Shown here: piece by piece, positions 49,304 to 58,214 of the stretch
How the letters are laid out: each line of letters begins with the position of its first letter
Numbering within the stretch: the stretch's first letter is position 1
Source: an uncultured Faecalibacterium sp.
Lineage (GTDB): Bacteria > Bacillota > Clostridia > Oscillospirales > Ruminococcaceae
Direction: 5' to 3'
NCBI GenBank assembly: GCA_934561115.1
Contig: CAKTFS010000002.1
Span: 62,001-126,000 of the forward strand
DNA: 64,000 nucleotides
Translations under genes and position numbers: made by a program
Notes under the pieces: model-generated
What the model was told of the DNA's origin: nothing
Database searches by the model: none
The model's input: only the letters and a program-made list of their open reading frames with translations

Positions 49304-50632
49304 ATGGCGATACGGATCGAGCAGGTGGATGCCGGCAGCGAGGCCGAAGCTCTTGGCCTTGCCCCCGGCGACGAGCTGCTGAGCGTGGACGACAACGAGC
49401 TGAACGACTCGCTGGACTACGATTTTTATACCGACAGCAGCAGCTTCCACCTGAAGGCCCGGGTGGCAGACGGCATCCGGGAGTGGGAGGTGCAGCGGCC
49501 GCAGCGCGGCCCCTTTGGCTGCGGGTTCAAGACCTATCTGGGCGATGCAAAGCATACCTGCTCCAACCACTGTATGTTCTGCTTCATCGACCAGATGCCC
49601 CCCGGTATGCGCGAGAGCCTGTATTTCAAGGATGATGACGAGCGGCTGAGCTTTTTGTTCGGCAACTACATCACCATGACCAATATGCAGGATCACGAGA
49701 TCGACCGCATCATCAAGATGCACATCTCGCCCATCAATATCTCGGTGCACACCACCAACCCCCAGCTGCGGGTGCGGATGCTGGCCAATAAGCGCGGCGG
49801 CGAGGTACTCAAGTACCTGCCCCGGCTGGTGGAGGGCGGCATTGCCGTCAACTGCCAGCTGGTGCTCTGCCGCGGCATCAACGACGGCGACGAGCTGCGC
49901 CGCACCCTTGCCGACCTGCTGGAGCTGACCCCCATGGTGCAAAGCATTGCAGCCGTGCCCTGCGGCATTACGGATTACCGCAAAAATCTGTACCCGCAGG
50001 TGCCCTACGATGCAAAGACCAGCGCCGAGGTCATCGACATTATGGAAGAATTCGGCGATGAATGCAAGCGCCGCCACGGCAAGCGCATCATCTACCCCAG
50101 CGATGAATGGTACCTCAAGGCCGAACGCCCCATCCCTGCGGCGGCGTTCTACGAGGACTACGACCAGCTGGAAAACGGCGTGGGCATGATGCGCCTGTTC
50201 GAGGAAGAATTTCTGGCCGAACTGGACAAGCCCCACCGGGTCTACGGCACCAAGGAGCTGGACGTGGTTACCGGCACCATGGCAGCGCCCCTCATCACCC
50301 GCATGATGGAGGAGCTGCACCGCCAGTACCCCATGATCACCGTGCACGTCCACACCATCCAGAACCGCTTTTTCGGCGGCAACGTGGGTGTGACCGGCCT
50401 GATCACCGCCACCGATATCATCGACCAGTGCGCAGGCAGGCTTGCCACAAAAACGCTGGGCATCCCGGCTGTGATGCTGCGGGAGGAAAAGGATACCTTC
50501 CTTGACGATATCACGGTGGAGCAGCTGGGCGAGCGGCTGGGCGTAAAGGTGGAGGTGCTGCCCACGGCAGGCGGGGACGAAGCCCGCGCCTTGCTGCGCA
50601 GCGGCCTGCACATTGCCCGCAGAAGAAAATAA
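49304..50632 (+). CDS. DUF512-family radical-SAM-like protein with PDZ domain
   Basis: A 442-residue protein. The N-terminal PDZ-like domain reads IEQVDAGSEAEALGLAPGDE. It is followed by an iron-sulfur motif KHTCSNHCMFCFIDQMPPGM (C-x3-C-x2-C) and the DUF512 block DDDERLSFLFGNYITMTNMQ. VVTGTMAAPLITRMMEELHR and NRFFGGNVGVTGLITATDI are conserved C-terminal parts. The biochemical role is unknown. The gene order DUF512-der-plsY is well conserved in Clostridia, suggesting a link to ribosome assembly. I prefer the ATG at 49304 (9 nt from GGAGG) to that at 49298 (3 nt). Confidence 0.9.
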   Translation: MAIRIEQVDAGSEAEALGLAPGDELLSVDDNELNDSLDYDFYTDSSSFHLKARVADGIREWEVQRPQRGPFGCGFKTYLGDAKHTCSNHCMFCFIDQMPPGMRESLYFKDDDERLSFLFGNYITMTNMQDHEIDRIIKMHISPINISVHTTNPQLRVRMLANKRGGEVLKYLPRLVEGGIAVNCQLVLCRGINDGDELRRTLADLLELTPMVQSIAAVPCGITDYRKNLYPQVPYDAKTSAEVIDIMEEFGDECKRRHGKRIIYPSDEWYLKAERPIPAAAFYEDYDQLENGVGMMRLFEEEFLAELDKPHRVYGTKELDVVTGTMAAPLITRMMEELHRQYPMITVHVHTIQNRFFGGNVGVTGLITATDIIDQCAGRLATKTLGIPAVMLREEKDTFLDDITVEQLGERLGVKVEVLPTAGGDEARALLRSGLHIARRRK

Positions 50633-50636
50633 AACG

Positions 50637-50692
50637 AACCCTCTCCGTCATCGCTGCGCGATGCCACCTCTCCCGAAAGGGAGAGGTTTTAT
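50637..50692. repeat. Intergenic repeat, family B, short copy
   Basis: CCCTCTCCGTCATCGCTGCGCGATGCCACCTCTCCCGAAAGGGAGAGG: the same arrangement as 3810-3870, with the first hairpin changed on both sides (ATCGC-TGC-GCGAT instead of ATTGC-TTC-GCAAT), a paired change. Located between the DUF512 gene and der. Confidence 0.75.
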
Positions 50693-50791
50693 CCATCTGC
50701 CGTACAGAAAAACGCCTTTCCGGGTGCGGCAGAACCGGCGCAGACGGGAATATACAGATGTACTTTGGATCAGAAGAAAGGAGGAGACCCC

Positions 50792-52135
50792 ATGAGCAAA
50801 CCGATCGTAGCAGTGGTGGGCCGCCCCAACGTGGGCAAATCCACCCTGTTCAATAAGCTGTGCGGCCAGCGCCTTGCCATTGTGGAGGATACCCCGGGCA
50901 TTACCCGCGACCGCATTTTTGCCAACTGCGAGTGGAACGGCCACGAGTTTTTGCTGGTGGACACCGGCGGCATCGAGCCCAAGGCTACCGAGGGCATTCT
51001 GGCGCACATGCGCGAGCAGGCGCAGATCGCCATTGACACCGCCGACTGCATCATCATGGTCACGGACGTGCGCAACGGCCTGACCGCAGCCGACGAGGAC
51101 GTGGCACACATGCTGCGCCGCAGCCACAAGCCCATCATTCTTGCCGTGAACAAGTGCGACAAGGTGGGCGAGGCTCCCATGGAGCTGTACGAGTTTTACA
51201 ACCTCGGCTTTGACGAGGTGATGCCCATTTCTTCCGTGCATGGTCACGGCACAGGCGATTTGCTGGACGCCGTGTGCGCCCATCTGGACTTCAGCGAGAC
51301 CGTGGTGGAAGAGGACCGCATCCCCGTTGCCATCATCGGCCGCCCCAACGTGGGCAAGTCCAGCCTGACCAACCGCATTCTGGGCGAGAACCGCATGATC
51401 GTGGCCAACGAAGCCGGCACCACCCGTGACGCCATCGATACCCCGGTGGACAACGCCTACGGCAAGTTCATCTTTACCGATACCGCCGGTCTGCGCAAGC
51501 GCAGCAACATCAGCGATGGTCTGGAGCGCTACATGGTGGTGCGTGCACTGGCCGCTGTGGAGCGCAGCCGCGTGGCGCTGATCCTTGTGGATGCCACCGT
51601 CGGCTTTACCGAGCAGGACAGCAAGGTGGCTGGCTACGCCCACGAGCAGGGCAAGGCCTGCATCATCGTGGTGAACAAGTGGGATGCCGTGGAAGGTAAG
51701 GAGACCAATACCATGGAGCTGCAGCGCCGCGGCTATGCCGAGTGCTTCAGCTTTATGGGCTACGCACCCATCATCTTCATCTCTGCCCAGACCGGTTACA
51801 ACGTGAACAAGCTGATGCAGCTGATCCGGGATGTGGACGCCGAGAACGGCGCCCGCGTGCCCACCGGCGTTTTGAACGAGATGCTGGCCCGCGCTACCGC
51901 CCGGATGCAGCCCCCCAGCGACAAGGGCCGCCGCCTGAAGATCTACTACCTGACGCAGGCTTCTACCCGTCCCCCCACATTCGTGGCCTTCGTGAACGCA
52001 AAGCACCTGTTCCACTTCAGCTATCAGCGGTATCTCATCAACCAGATCCGCGAAAACTTTGGTCTGGAGCATACGCCCATCCGTCTGGTCGTGCGGGAGC
52101 GCGGTTCCGGCGAGGTGGGTGCCAAGGACGTATAA
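50792..52135 (+). CDS. der: Ribosome biogenesis GTPase Der (EngA)
   Basis: A 447-residue tandem GTPase needed for 50S maturation. Domain 1: G1 VGRPNVGKSTLFNKL, G3 DTGGIE, G4 NKCDKV. Domain 2: G1 IGRPNVGKSSLTNRI, G3 DTAGLRKRSNI, G4 NKWDAV. The C-terminal KH-like domain ends the protein (LKIYYLTQASTRPPTFVAFV and INQIRENFGLEHTPIRLVVR). RBS AAAGGAGGAG is 6 nt before the ATG. plsY follows after 18 nt. Confidence 0.97.
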   Translation: MSKPIVAVVGRPNVGKSTLFNKLCGQRLAIVEDTPGITRDRIFANCEWNGHEFLLVDTGGIEPKATEGILAHMREQAQIAIDTADCIIMVTDVRNGLTAADEDVAHMLRRSHKPIILAVNKCDKVGEAPMELYEFYNLGFDEVMPISSVHGHGTGDLLDAVCAHLDFSETVVEEDRIPVAIIGRPNVGKSSLTNRILGENRMIVANEAGTTRDAIDTPVDNAYGKFIFTDTAGLRKRSNISDGLERYMVVRALAAVERSRVALILVDATVGFTEQDSKVAGYAHEQGKACIIVVNKWDAVEGKETNTMELQRRGYAECFSFMGYAPIIFISAQTGYNVNKLMQLIRDVDAENGARVPTGVLNEMLARATARMQPPSDKGRRLKIYYLTQASTRPPTFVAFVNAKHLFHFSYQRYLINQIRENFGLEHTPIRLVVRERGSGEVGAKDV

Positions 52136-52153
52136 CACGTCAGGGAGGCTCAG

Positions 52154-52816
52154 ATGATGAAATCTGTTCTCATCGCTGTGGTGTCCGCTGTGCAGGCATA
52201 CCTGCTGGGCAGCATCGACACCGGTATCCTCGTCAGCAAGTTTTTGTACCACGATGACGTGCGCAAGTATGGCAGCGGCGCTGCGGGCATGACCAATATG
52301 CTGCGCACCTTCGGCAAAAAGGCAGCAGCACTTACCGCTTTCGGTGATGTGCTCAAGGGCGTGCTGGCGGTGTGCATCGGCCGCTGGCTGTTCACCCTGA
52401 TGCCGGAGAGCACCACGCTCTCGCCCTATCTTGCGGTGTATCTTGCCGCTATCTTTGCCATTATCGGCCATTTGAAGCCCCTGTATTTCGGCTTCAAGGG
52501 CGGCAAGGGCGTGCTGGTGGCGGGCGGCACCATTCTGGCCATCCAGCCGGTGCTGATCCCCTTTCTGGCAGTCATCTTTCTGGCCTGCCTGCTGCCCACC
52601 GGCATGGTATCGCTGGGCAGCGTGACCATGGCAGCACTCTACCCGGTGCTCACCATCCTGTACGGGGTGTTCCGGGGCTACTCTGCTGCCGACCTTACCG
52701 TGTGCGGTATCGGTTCGGTGATCATGGGCGCAATGGTCATTTATATGCACCGCTCCAACATCCAGCGCATCCGCGAGGGCAAGGAGTACCGCTTTGGCCG
52801 TCACGGCAAAAAATAA
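52154..52816 (+). CDS. plsY: Glycerol-3-phosphate acyltransferase PlsY
   Basis: A 220-residue integral membrane enzyme that transfers acyl from acyl-phosphate (made by PlsX, 3968) to sn-glycerol-3-phosphate. Family motifs: YLLGSIDTGILVSKFLY (motif 1; usual GSIPTG, here GSIDTG), YGSGAAGMTNMLRTFGKKAA (motif 2) and FGFKGGKGVLVAGGTIL (motif 3). Five or so membrane helices. RBS AGGGAGGCTCAG. A strong terminator follows at 52830. Confidence 0.94.
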   Translation: MMKSVLIAVVSAVQAYLLGSIDTGILVSKFLYHDDVRKYGSGAAGMTNMLRTFGKKAAALTAFGDVLKGVLAVCIGRWLFTLMPESTTLSPYLAVYLAAIFAIIGHLKPLYFGFKGGKGVLVAGGTILAIQPVLIPFLAVIFLACLLPTGMVSLGSVTMAALYPVLTILYGVFRGYSAADLTVCGIGSVIMGAMVIYMHRSNIQRIREGKEYRFGRHGKK

Positions 52817-52829
52817 CAGAAAACAGTAA

Positions 52830-52874
52830 ACCACCCCGCAGCAGCCGTTCACCGGCTGCTGCGGGGTGGTTTTG
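52830..52874 (+). terminator. Terminator after plsY
   Basis: ACCACCCCGCAGCAGCCG, TTCAC, CGGCTGCTGCGGGGTGGT TTTGTG; an 18-bp stem. Confidence 0.85.
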
Positions 52875-52879
52875 TGTAC

Positions 52880-53058
52880 AGAAGGAAATGCATTTTCACA
52901 GGGGATGGGCGTTGCAGTGCACCTGCCGGTTGTCTTTACGACCCCCTGCGTGAAAGGGCAATGCGGGAAAATCCGCAGATTTTCCCGCATTATAAGTGAT
53001 AACAAAATTCCTCTGTTTATGCCCAGAGCGTAAGCGGAGGGCATTGAAATCGTCCTAC
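52880..53058. repeat. Structured repeat, family A, copy 6
   Basis: CATTTTCACAGGGGATGG, then GTTGTCTTTACGACCCCCTG (shared with copy 5), hairpin 52960-52991 (14-bp stem AATGCGGGAAAATC, loop CGCA), then module 53019-53044 (ATGCCC-AGAGCGTAAGCGGA-GGGCAT) and TGAAATCGTCCTACG. It lies between convergent plsY and the PsiE-like gene. No gene is seen in this gap. Confidence 0.85.
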
Positions 53059-53061
53059 GTC

Positions 53062-53104
53062 AAAAGCGGCCACTGCACAAAATACAGTGCAGCAGCCGCT
53101 TTTA
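53062..53104 (-). terminator. Terminator after the lipoprotein-pstS-PsiE-like operon
   Basis: Minus strand: AAAAGCGGCTGCTGCACTG ... CAGTGGCCGCTTTTGAC, a long stem with small mismatches. Confidence 0.7.
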
Positions 53105-53120
53105 GTGTTGAGAGAAAAGC

Positions 53121-53651
53121 TTACTCCTCCGTCTCGCTCTCTTCCTCGGTCTTTGCTTCGGAATGCCGCCGACGGAACCAGTCGGCGGGGATGCCGCTCT
53201 GGGCGGGGGTAAGATCCGGCGCGGGGTGACCGTCCGGCAGATGTGCACCGAAAGCCGGGACAAAGAAGAACTTGCGCACGATGAAGATCAGCGCGATCGC
53301 GCCCACGCTGAGCAGGTTCTCCACAGCGGAATCGTGCCCCACCACCAGATGGCGGGCAATGGCGTACAGCAGCACCTCAAGGCTGCTGCCGGGGCTGTGC
53401 TTGGCCAGCATCTTGATGAACTCGATGCCGATCACAATGTCCAGACTGCGCTCCAGAAAGGTGCGGATCTCTGCTTCGTTGCCGTCGAACAGCAGGCCGG
53501 GCATCCAGCGGATGAGCGGTACAACGCTGAGCAGCAGGCCGATCAGTACCAGACCGGACAACAGCACCTCCAGCAGGCTCGAAGCCTGAATGATGCGGTT
53601 GCGCAGGGAGGTGCGCCAGTGGCTTTCTACCGGGTGAGAGGGGTGTTCCAT
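53121..53651 (-). CDS. PsiE-like membrane protein
   Basis: A 176-residue protein with about four membrane helices (for example LLEVLLSGLVLIGLLLSVV, LLSVGAIALIFIVRKFFFV). The central segment SLDIVIGIEFIKMLAKHSPG...LYAIARHLVV resembles the phosphate-starvation-inducible PsiE family. The acidic/charged tail (RRRHSEAKTEEESETEE) is cytoplasmic. It lies 98 nt downstream of pstS on the same strand, so a link to phosphate limitation is plausible. The family assignment is moderate. Confidence 0.65.
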   Translation of the reverse strand: MEHPSHPVESHWRTSLRNRIIQASSLLEVLLSGLVLIGLLLSVVPLIRWMPGLLFDGNEAEIRTFLERSLDIVIGIEFIKMLAKHSPGSSLEVLLYAIARHLVVGHDSAVENLLSVGAIALIFIVRKFFFVPAFGAHLPDGHPAPDLTPAQSGIPADWFRRRHSEAKTEEESETEE

Positions 53652-53749
53652 AGTAAGACCTTCCTTTCGGCATTCTGCTAAACAGGATTCGACAAACTTC
53701 TGGTTAGATTGTAACAGAAACGCAGAAGGGTGTCAATTCATCGGGACAG

Positions 53750-54778
53750 TCAGTCTATGATGGTCACGGTAGCTTCGCTGCCCGTGGTCTGGGTGGTCAT
53801 GGGCTTGGCGGCGACATACCCGGCCTTTTCGATGCACTGCACACCGGCGGAGGTGTCCAGCCAGTCGTACAGGCGGCGCTCCGGGCTGTCGGCGGCGGCA
53901 TCCGGGTGGATGACCGCGTAAAAATCGTTGCACAGGGGGTAGCTGCCGTCGGCAAGGGTGTCGTTGCTGGGGGCTACATCGTCCACCGCCAGCAGCCGCA
54001 GCCCGGGCTTAGAGTACATCTGGTCGATGTAGTAATACACGGAAAAACCGATGGCGTTGGCACTGTTGTTATAATCGGCAATGCTGTCCACCAGCTCACC
54101 CATGGCGGCGGGTGCCAGCTCAGAGGGCGGGGTCATCAGCTCACCGCCCTGAATGAGCAGCTTTTTGAAAAGGGTCTGGCTGCCGGAGTCCTCGCCGCGC
54201 TGGAAGGGTACGATTTCCTGATCCTTGCCGCCCACATCCTTCCAGTTGGTGATCTTCCCAGCGTAGATGTCCCGCAGCTGCTGCCGGGTAAGCGCCTGCA
54301 CGGGGTTGTCCTCGTTGACGATGAACACCAGCGCGTCCACCCCGATAGGCTTTTGCTCCAGCTGTACGTTGGCCTCTTGCAGCTCCTCCTTTACATAGTC
54401 CGGCGCTTCGTACACCACCAGCATCCGGGTGGTGGTGTCGTACAGGCCAAAGTTTTCCCATGCGTAGGCGGTGGTGCTTACCGTAATGCTGCTGCGGGCT
54501 TCCTCCAAGTCCATGCCGGTGGTATCGGCCAGCATCTGCGCCATCAGGGGGATGCAGGCGGTGCTGCCGTCCAGCGGGGGAAACTCCTCCACGGTCAGGA
54601 ACGGCTCCGGCTGCTGCACAGCAGAGGAAGCAGCAGAGGATGCGGGCTGCTCTGCGGCAGAGGAAGCGGCACTGCTGGCCGGGGCATCCGTGCCCTTGCA
54701 GGCGGTCAGCACCCCGGCAGCGGAGCAGGCAGCCAGCCCCAGCAGAAAGCTGCGGCGGGAAATTTTAGCGTTTTTCAT
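53750..54778 (-). CDS. pstS: Phosphate ABC transporter substrate-binding lipoprotein, PstS-like
   Basis: A 342-residue lipoprotein. The signal MKNAKISRRSFLLGLAACSA carries a twin arginine, and the lipobox is VLTAC. A Ser/Ala/Gln/Pro linker follows. The ligand domain has PPLDGSTACIPLMAQML (the PstS 'dGST' phosphate loop), DALVFIVNEDNPVQALTRQQLRDIYAGKITNWKDVGG and PFQRGEDSGSQTLF. These are the standard PstS phosphate contacts. pstC, pstA and pstB are not adjacent. The start at 54778 has GGAGGGC upstream; it is 17 nt from the preceding lipoprotein gene. Confidence 0.88.
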   Translation of the reverse strand: MKNAKISRRSFLLGLAACSAAGVLTACKGTDAPASSAASSAAEQPASSAASSAVQQPEPFLTVEEFPPLDGSTACIPLMAQMLADTTGMDLEEARSSITVSTTAYAWENFGLYDTTTRMLVVYEAPDYVKEELQEANVQLEQKPIGVDALVFIVNEDNPVQALTRQQLRDIYAGKITNWKDVGGKDQEIVPFQRGEDSGSQTLFKKLLIQGGELMTPPSELAPAAMGELVDSIADYNNSANAIGFSVYYYIDQMYSKPGLRLLAVDDVAPSNDTLADGSYPLCNDFYAVIHPDAAADSPERRLYDWLDTSAGVQCIEKAGYVAAKPMTTQTTGSEATVTIID

Positions 54779-54795
54779 AAGAAAGCCCTCCTGAA

Positions 54796-56424
54796 TCAAT
54801 AGCCGTAACTCGGTTCATCGTCCGCAGTGGCAGACGAGAAAATACTCTGGCAGTACAGCCAGTTGCCGCTTGTGTCCATCCAGCCCACATAGAAGCCCCG
54901 CTGTGCGGCAAACACATGGTCGGGCAGGGCGTTCAGGCTGTTGGAATAGTATCCGGTGCAGCTGGAAAGCCCCTGCAGCACTACATTGCCGTCTGCGTCC
55001 AGCACATCGCACACGTTGCCGTAGGCGCTGCCCACAGCACTGCGGATGCCGCAGAACATGGGTCTGTCGTTTGGGTCGGTGGTCAGATAGTTGATGTAGC
55101 CGTATTTACCCTGCAGGGCGGTCAGGTCGCTGACAAGCCCCTGCGGGCCGTACAGCCGGGTGGCGGTGGTCTCGTAGCGGTCATTATCCTGCAGCTCCAG
55201 CCAGACGTAGCCGCTGCCGCAGTTGCTCATCCGTACCCGCTGCTGGTGCTCCACCGGCTCTACGGTGGTGTCGGTCAGCAGCTTGCCGTTATCTTTGCTG
55301 TACACCCGCAGGCTGCCGTCCAGCGCGTAGACGGCTACGGTGCTGTCGGTGGCGTCCACATCGTACAGCGGGGTCTTTGCACCGGTGTCCAGATCGTAAA
55401 GCTCGTAGCCGTGATCCTCGCCGCTGTGCCATGTTACCACATAGCCCGGGAAATATTGGCTGGGCTGTTCGTCAAAGGCGGCGATCAGTCCGCGGTCCTC
55501 TGTGGTCATATCCCGCAGCTCATACCGGCCATCGCTGGTGGAAAAGCTGGCAAGACCGCCCGGGTAGACCTGTAAAAAGCCCGTGCACTGCTCGCCGGTC
55601 AGGGTGTTGTACAAAATCTGGTCGGTGGTTTCCTCTCCGGCGGCAACGTCCAGTTCTACCCAGTCGCTCAGGGTGTCGCTGTCGTAGAAAAGGCGGTATG
55701 CCGAGGCGGCCTCGGCGCGGTAGACGGGGGTGCCGTCCTTTTCCTGCACCACCACCCAGCTGTGCTGGCGGTAGTCGGTATCCCAGTCGTAATCGTCCAG
55801 CCCCTCCGGGCGGGCGTAGCAGCTGAACACCAGCTTATCGCCGCATACGGTGCAGCTGTACGCGCCCTCCGGTATCGGCAGCGCTGCGCCGGTGGCAAGG
55901 TCGATGACCTGACAGGTGCCGTAGCCGGACTCCGGGACGTATCCGCCGTCGATCAGGCGGCTCTCCTGCAGCACCAGCAGGCCGTTTTGCAGGGTGGCGT
56001 TCTGCTCGCCCTCAAAGGCCATCACTTCGGTGCCGGTCTTGTCGTACAGGGCGGTGCGGCGTCCGCCCCGTCCGGTGGGGTCGGACCAGCTGCGCAGCCA
56101 GTAGTCCGCGATGCCGGTGGCACTGTCCTCCACCAGCGAGAGGTTCTCGCTGCGGATAGACTGATGCAGCGGGGTACTGCCGCACAGGATGGTAGTGCTG
56201 CTCCCGGAACGGCCGTAGCAGTACAGCGCCCGCAGACGGCCATCGTTCAGCACGGCGGGATCGTACAGGGGCTTGCCGCTGTCATCTGTGGGCACAGATA
56301 CGGCAGAGCTGGCAGCGCCCGGCACGCCGGTGGCGGGCGGCAGCAGGGCGCAGCCGCAGCCTAAAGTAAGGGCAAGGGCTGCGCAGACCGCCCCGCAGCC
56401 GATACGCAAGACAACACGCTTCAT
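54796..56424 (-). CDS. Large lipoprotein, beta-propeller-like, function unknown
   Basis: A 542-residue protein with a lipoprotein signal (LRIGCGAVCAALALTLGCGC) and Pro/Ser/Ala linker. The remainder consists of repeated beta segments with Asp/Gly turns (ALYDKTGTEVMAFEGEQ; YALDGSLRVYSKDNGKLL; VCDVLDADGNVVLQGLSS), which suggests a WD40/PQQ-like propeller. I recognise no enzyme motif. The SD AAGGAG lies 8 nt before the ATG. It is first in an operon with pstS and the PsiE-like gene, so it could be a surface sensor or scaffold used under phosphate limitation (inference). Confidence 0.78.
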   Translation of the reverse strand: MKRVVLRIGCGAVCAALALTLGCGCALLPPATGVPGAASSAVSVPTDDSGKPLYDPAVLNDGRLRALYCYGRSGSSTTILCGSTPLHQSIRSENLSLVEDSATGIADYWLRSWSDPTGRGGRRTALYDKTGTEVMAFEGEQNATLQNGLLVLQESRLIDGGYVPESGYGTCQVIDLATGAALPIPEGAYSCTVCGDKLVFSCYARPEGLDDYDWDTDYRQHSWVVVQEKDGTPVYRAEAASAYRLFYDSDTLSDWVELDVAAGEETTDQILYNTLTGEQCTGFLQVYPGGLASFSTSDGRYELRDMTTEDRGLIAAFDEQPSQYFPGYVVTWHSGEDHGYELYDLDTGAKTPLYDVDATDSTVAVYALDGSLRVYSKDNGKLLTDTTVEPVEHQQRVRMSNCGSGYVWLELQDNDRYETTATRLYGPQGLVSDLTALQGKYGYINYLTTDPNDRPMFCGIRSAVGSAYGNVCDVLDADGNVVLQGLSSCTGYYSNSLNALPDHVFAAQRGFYVGWMDTSGNWLYCQSIFSSATADDEPSYGY

Positions 56425-56580
56425 AAAAAACACTCCTTTGCAAAAAAACAGGGAGGAAAATTTTACCGTTCACTCAGAATACGAAACAGCCGCATTTTTC
56501 ATTGCAGCTCTTGCAGAAAAATGCGGCTAAAAACGGTTACAATTGCATTACAGCTGCGCCGGGGCAGGGGACGCTTCGGC

Positions 56581-57933
56581 TTACATCTGCTCCAGCTGCC
56601 GCAGAAAGGCCAGCAAAAAGGGCAGCGAGATGAAGAAGGTGAGCGCATCCGCAATGGGCTGGCAGAGCTCTACGCCCACAAGCCCCAGCACCCGGGGCAA
56701 TATTAGGATCAGCGGGATAAAGCACACGCCCTGCCGGCAGCAGGCCAGAAAGGTGGCGCGTCCGGCCTTGCCCACGCTCTGGAAGGTCATGTTGGTCACC
56801 ACGATCACCGGCTGCAAAAGGATGGCAAAGCACTGGTAGCGGAAGGCGGGCAGCGCCACGGCGGTGACCTCCGGGTCGTCCCGGAACAGACGGATCAAAG
56901 TTTCATCGTTCCACCAGCACACCGCGATCAGCACCACCAGCAGCACAAAGGCGGCTTGCAGGGTAAAAACGGCGGCCTGCCGTACCCGGTGGTACTTGCG
57001 GGCGCCATAGTTGAAGGACGCCACCGGCTGCAAGCCCTGTCCCACGCCGATGGCCACCGAGAGGATGAACAGAAAAATGCGGGTCACGATGCTCATGCCC
57101 GCCACGGCAGCGTCGCCGTAGCTGCGGGCGGCGATGTTCAGCAGCATGCCGCCGATGCTGTTCAGTCCCTGACGGCCAAAGCTGGGCGCGCCGCCTGCAA
57201 GGATCTGCAAAAACTCGCGCGGCTCCCGGGTGACGGCGGAAAGCCGGAACTGGCTGACCGTTTTGCCCCGCAGGAACATATACAGCAGAATGCCGAAGCT
57301 GATGGTCTGGCTGAGCGCGGTGGCGATTCCGGCACCGGCAGTGCCCAGCCCCAGCCCGAACATGAACAGCGGGTCCAGCGCGATGTTCAGCAGCCCGCCG
57401 GTGACAAGGCCGACCATGGCAAGGTTTGCCTTGCCCTCATACCGCAGGATGTTGTTCATCACCAGACTGGAGATCATCAGCGGGGCAGCAAGCAGGATGG
57501 GGCGGGCGTAGGCGCAGGCGTGGGGCAGAATGGTCTCGGTGCTGCCCAGCAGCATCATAAAGTCCGGCAATGTGGCAAGGCCGGCCACCGCCAGCACCAC
57601 GCCAAAGGCCAGCGCTGTAAAAAAGCTGGTGGAAGCAAAGCGGGTGGCGGCGTGGGTATCCTGACTGCCTAAGCGGCGGCTGATGATGGTGCCGGAGCCG
57701 TGCCCCAGCATAAAGCCCAGTGCCTGAATGATGGCCATCAGGCTGGAAACGACGCCTACCGCGCCGGAAGCGCTGGTGGAGATGCGCCCCACAAAAAAGG
57801 TGTCGGCCAGATTGTAGATGCTGGTGATCAGCATACTTAAAATCGTGGGTGCGGCCAGACTGAGGATCAGCCGGGGGATAGGGGTCTCGGTCATTTTATG
57901 ATACTGCACCGCAGTGCGGTCCTGCTGGGTCAT
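56581..57933 (-). CDS. MATE-family multidrug/sodium antiporter
   Basis: A 450-residue membrane protein with about twelve helices. N-terminal MATE marks: IPRLILSLAAPTILSMLITS, IYNLADTFFVGRISTSASGA. The centre has GLVTGGLLNIALDPLFMFGLGLGTAGAGIATALSQ, and the C-terminal half has GVGQGLQPVASFNYGARKYHRVRQA, both typical of DinF/NorM-like transporters. The substrate cannot be predicted. The ATG at 57933 is preceded by AAGGAGG; upstream in-frame codons extend through the promoter region and are not used. Confidence 0.92.
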   Translation of the reverse strand: MTQQDRTAVQYHKMTETPIPRLILSLAAPTILSMLITSIYNLADTFFVGRISTSASGAVGVVSSLMAIIQALGFMLGHGSGTIISRRLGSQDTHAATRFASTSFFTALAFGVVLAVAGLATLPDFMMLLGSTETILPHACAYARPILLAAPLMISSLVMNNILRYEGKANLAMVGLVTGGLLNIALDPLFMFGLGLGTAGAGIATALSQTISFGILLYMFLRGKTVSQFRLSAVTREPREFLQILAGGAPSFGRQGLNSIGGMLLNIAARSYGDAAVAGMSIVTRIFLFILSVAIGVGQGLQPVASFNYGARKYHRVRQAAVFTLQAAFVLLVVLIAVCWWNDETLIRLFRDDPEVTAVALPAFRYQCFAILLQPVIVVTNMTFQSVGKAGRATFLACCRQGVCFIPLILILPRVLGLVGVELCQPIADALTFFISLPFLLAFLRQLEQM

Positions 57934-58129
57934 GGGAAAATATCCTCCTTCAAAAACGAGAAAACCGCCCCTTCCAGAGCGGCAGATAGTCCTGATAGAA
58001 ACAGTATAACGCAGTTGCGGCAAAATGTCGAGAGGGAGAAAAAACGGCCTTTCGCCCCTGCGAAGGGGCGAAAAAGAGGGCGAAAACAGGGTGGTTTCTA
58101 TATAAAGTGCTAAAGAATTGTCGAATTGC
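57934..58129. other. Intergenic region between divergent MATE and lectin genes
   Basis: About 200 bp with the MATE gene's SD next to 57940 and the imperfect inverted repeat CCTTTCGCCCCTGCGAAGGGGCGAAA near 58049-58074 (stem TTTCGCCCC/GGGGCGAAA). No reading frame with an SD is seen. Regulation of both neighbours is likely here. Confidence 0.5.
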
Positions 58130-58158
58130 TTGTGAAAAATCACGATATGTGGTATTCT
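58130..58158 (+). promoter_or_regulatory. Promoter for the lectin/H1-like gene
   Basis: TTGTGA (58130-58135), 17 bp, TATTCT (58153-58158), 57 bp before the ATG. Confidence 0.7.
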
Positions 58159-58214
58159 TTATAAGAAGGAATTGGAAAAATCTGTGCATTTTTATGATTG
58201 GGAGGGATTTGTAC

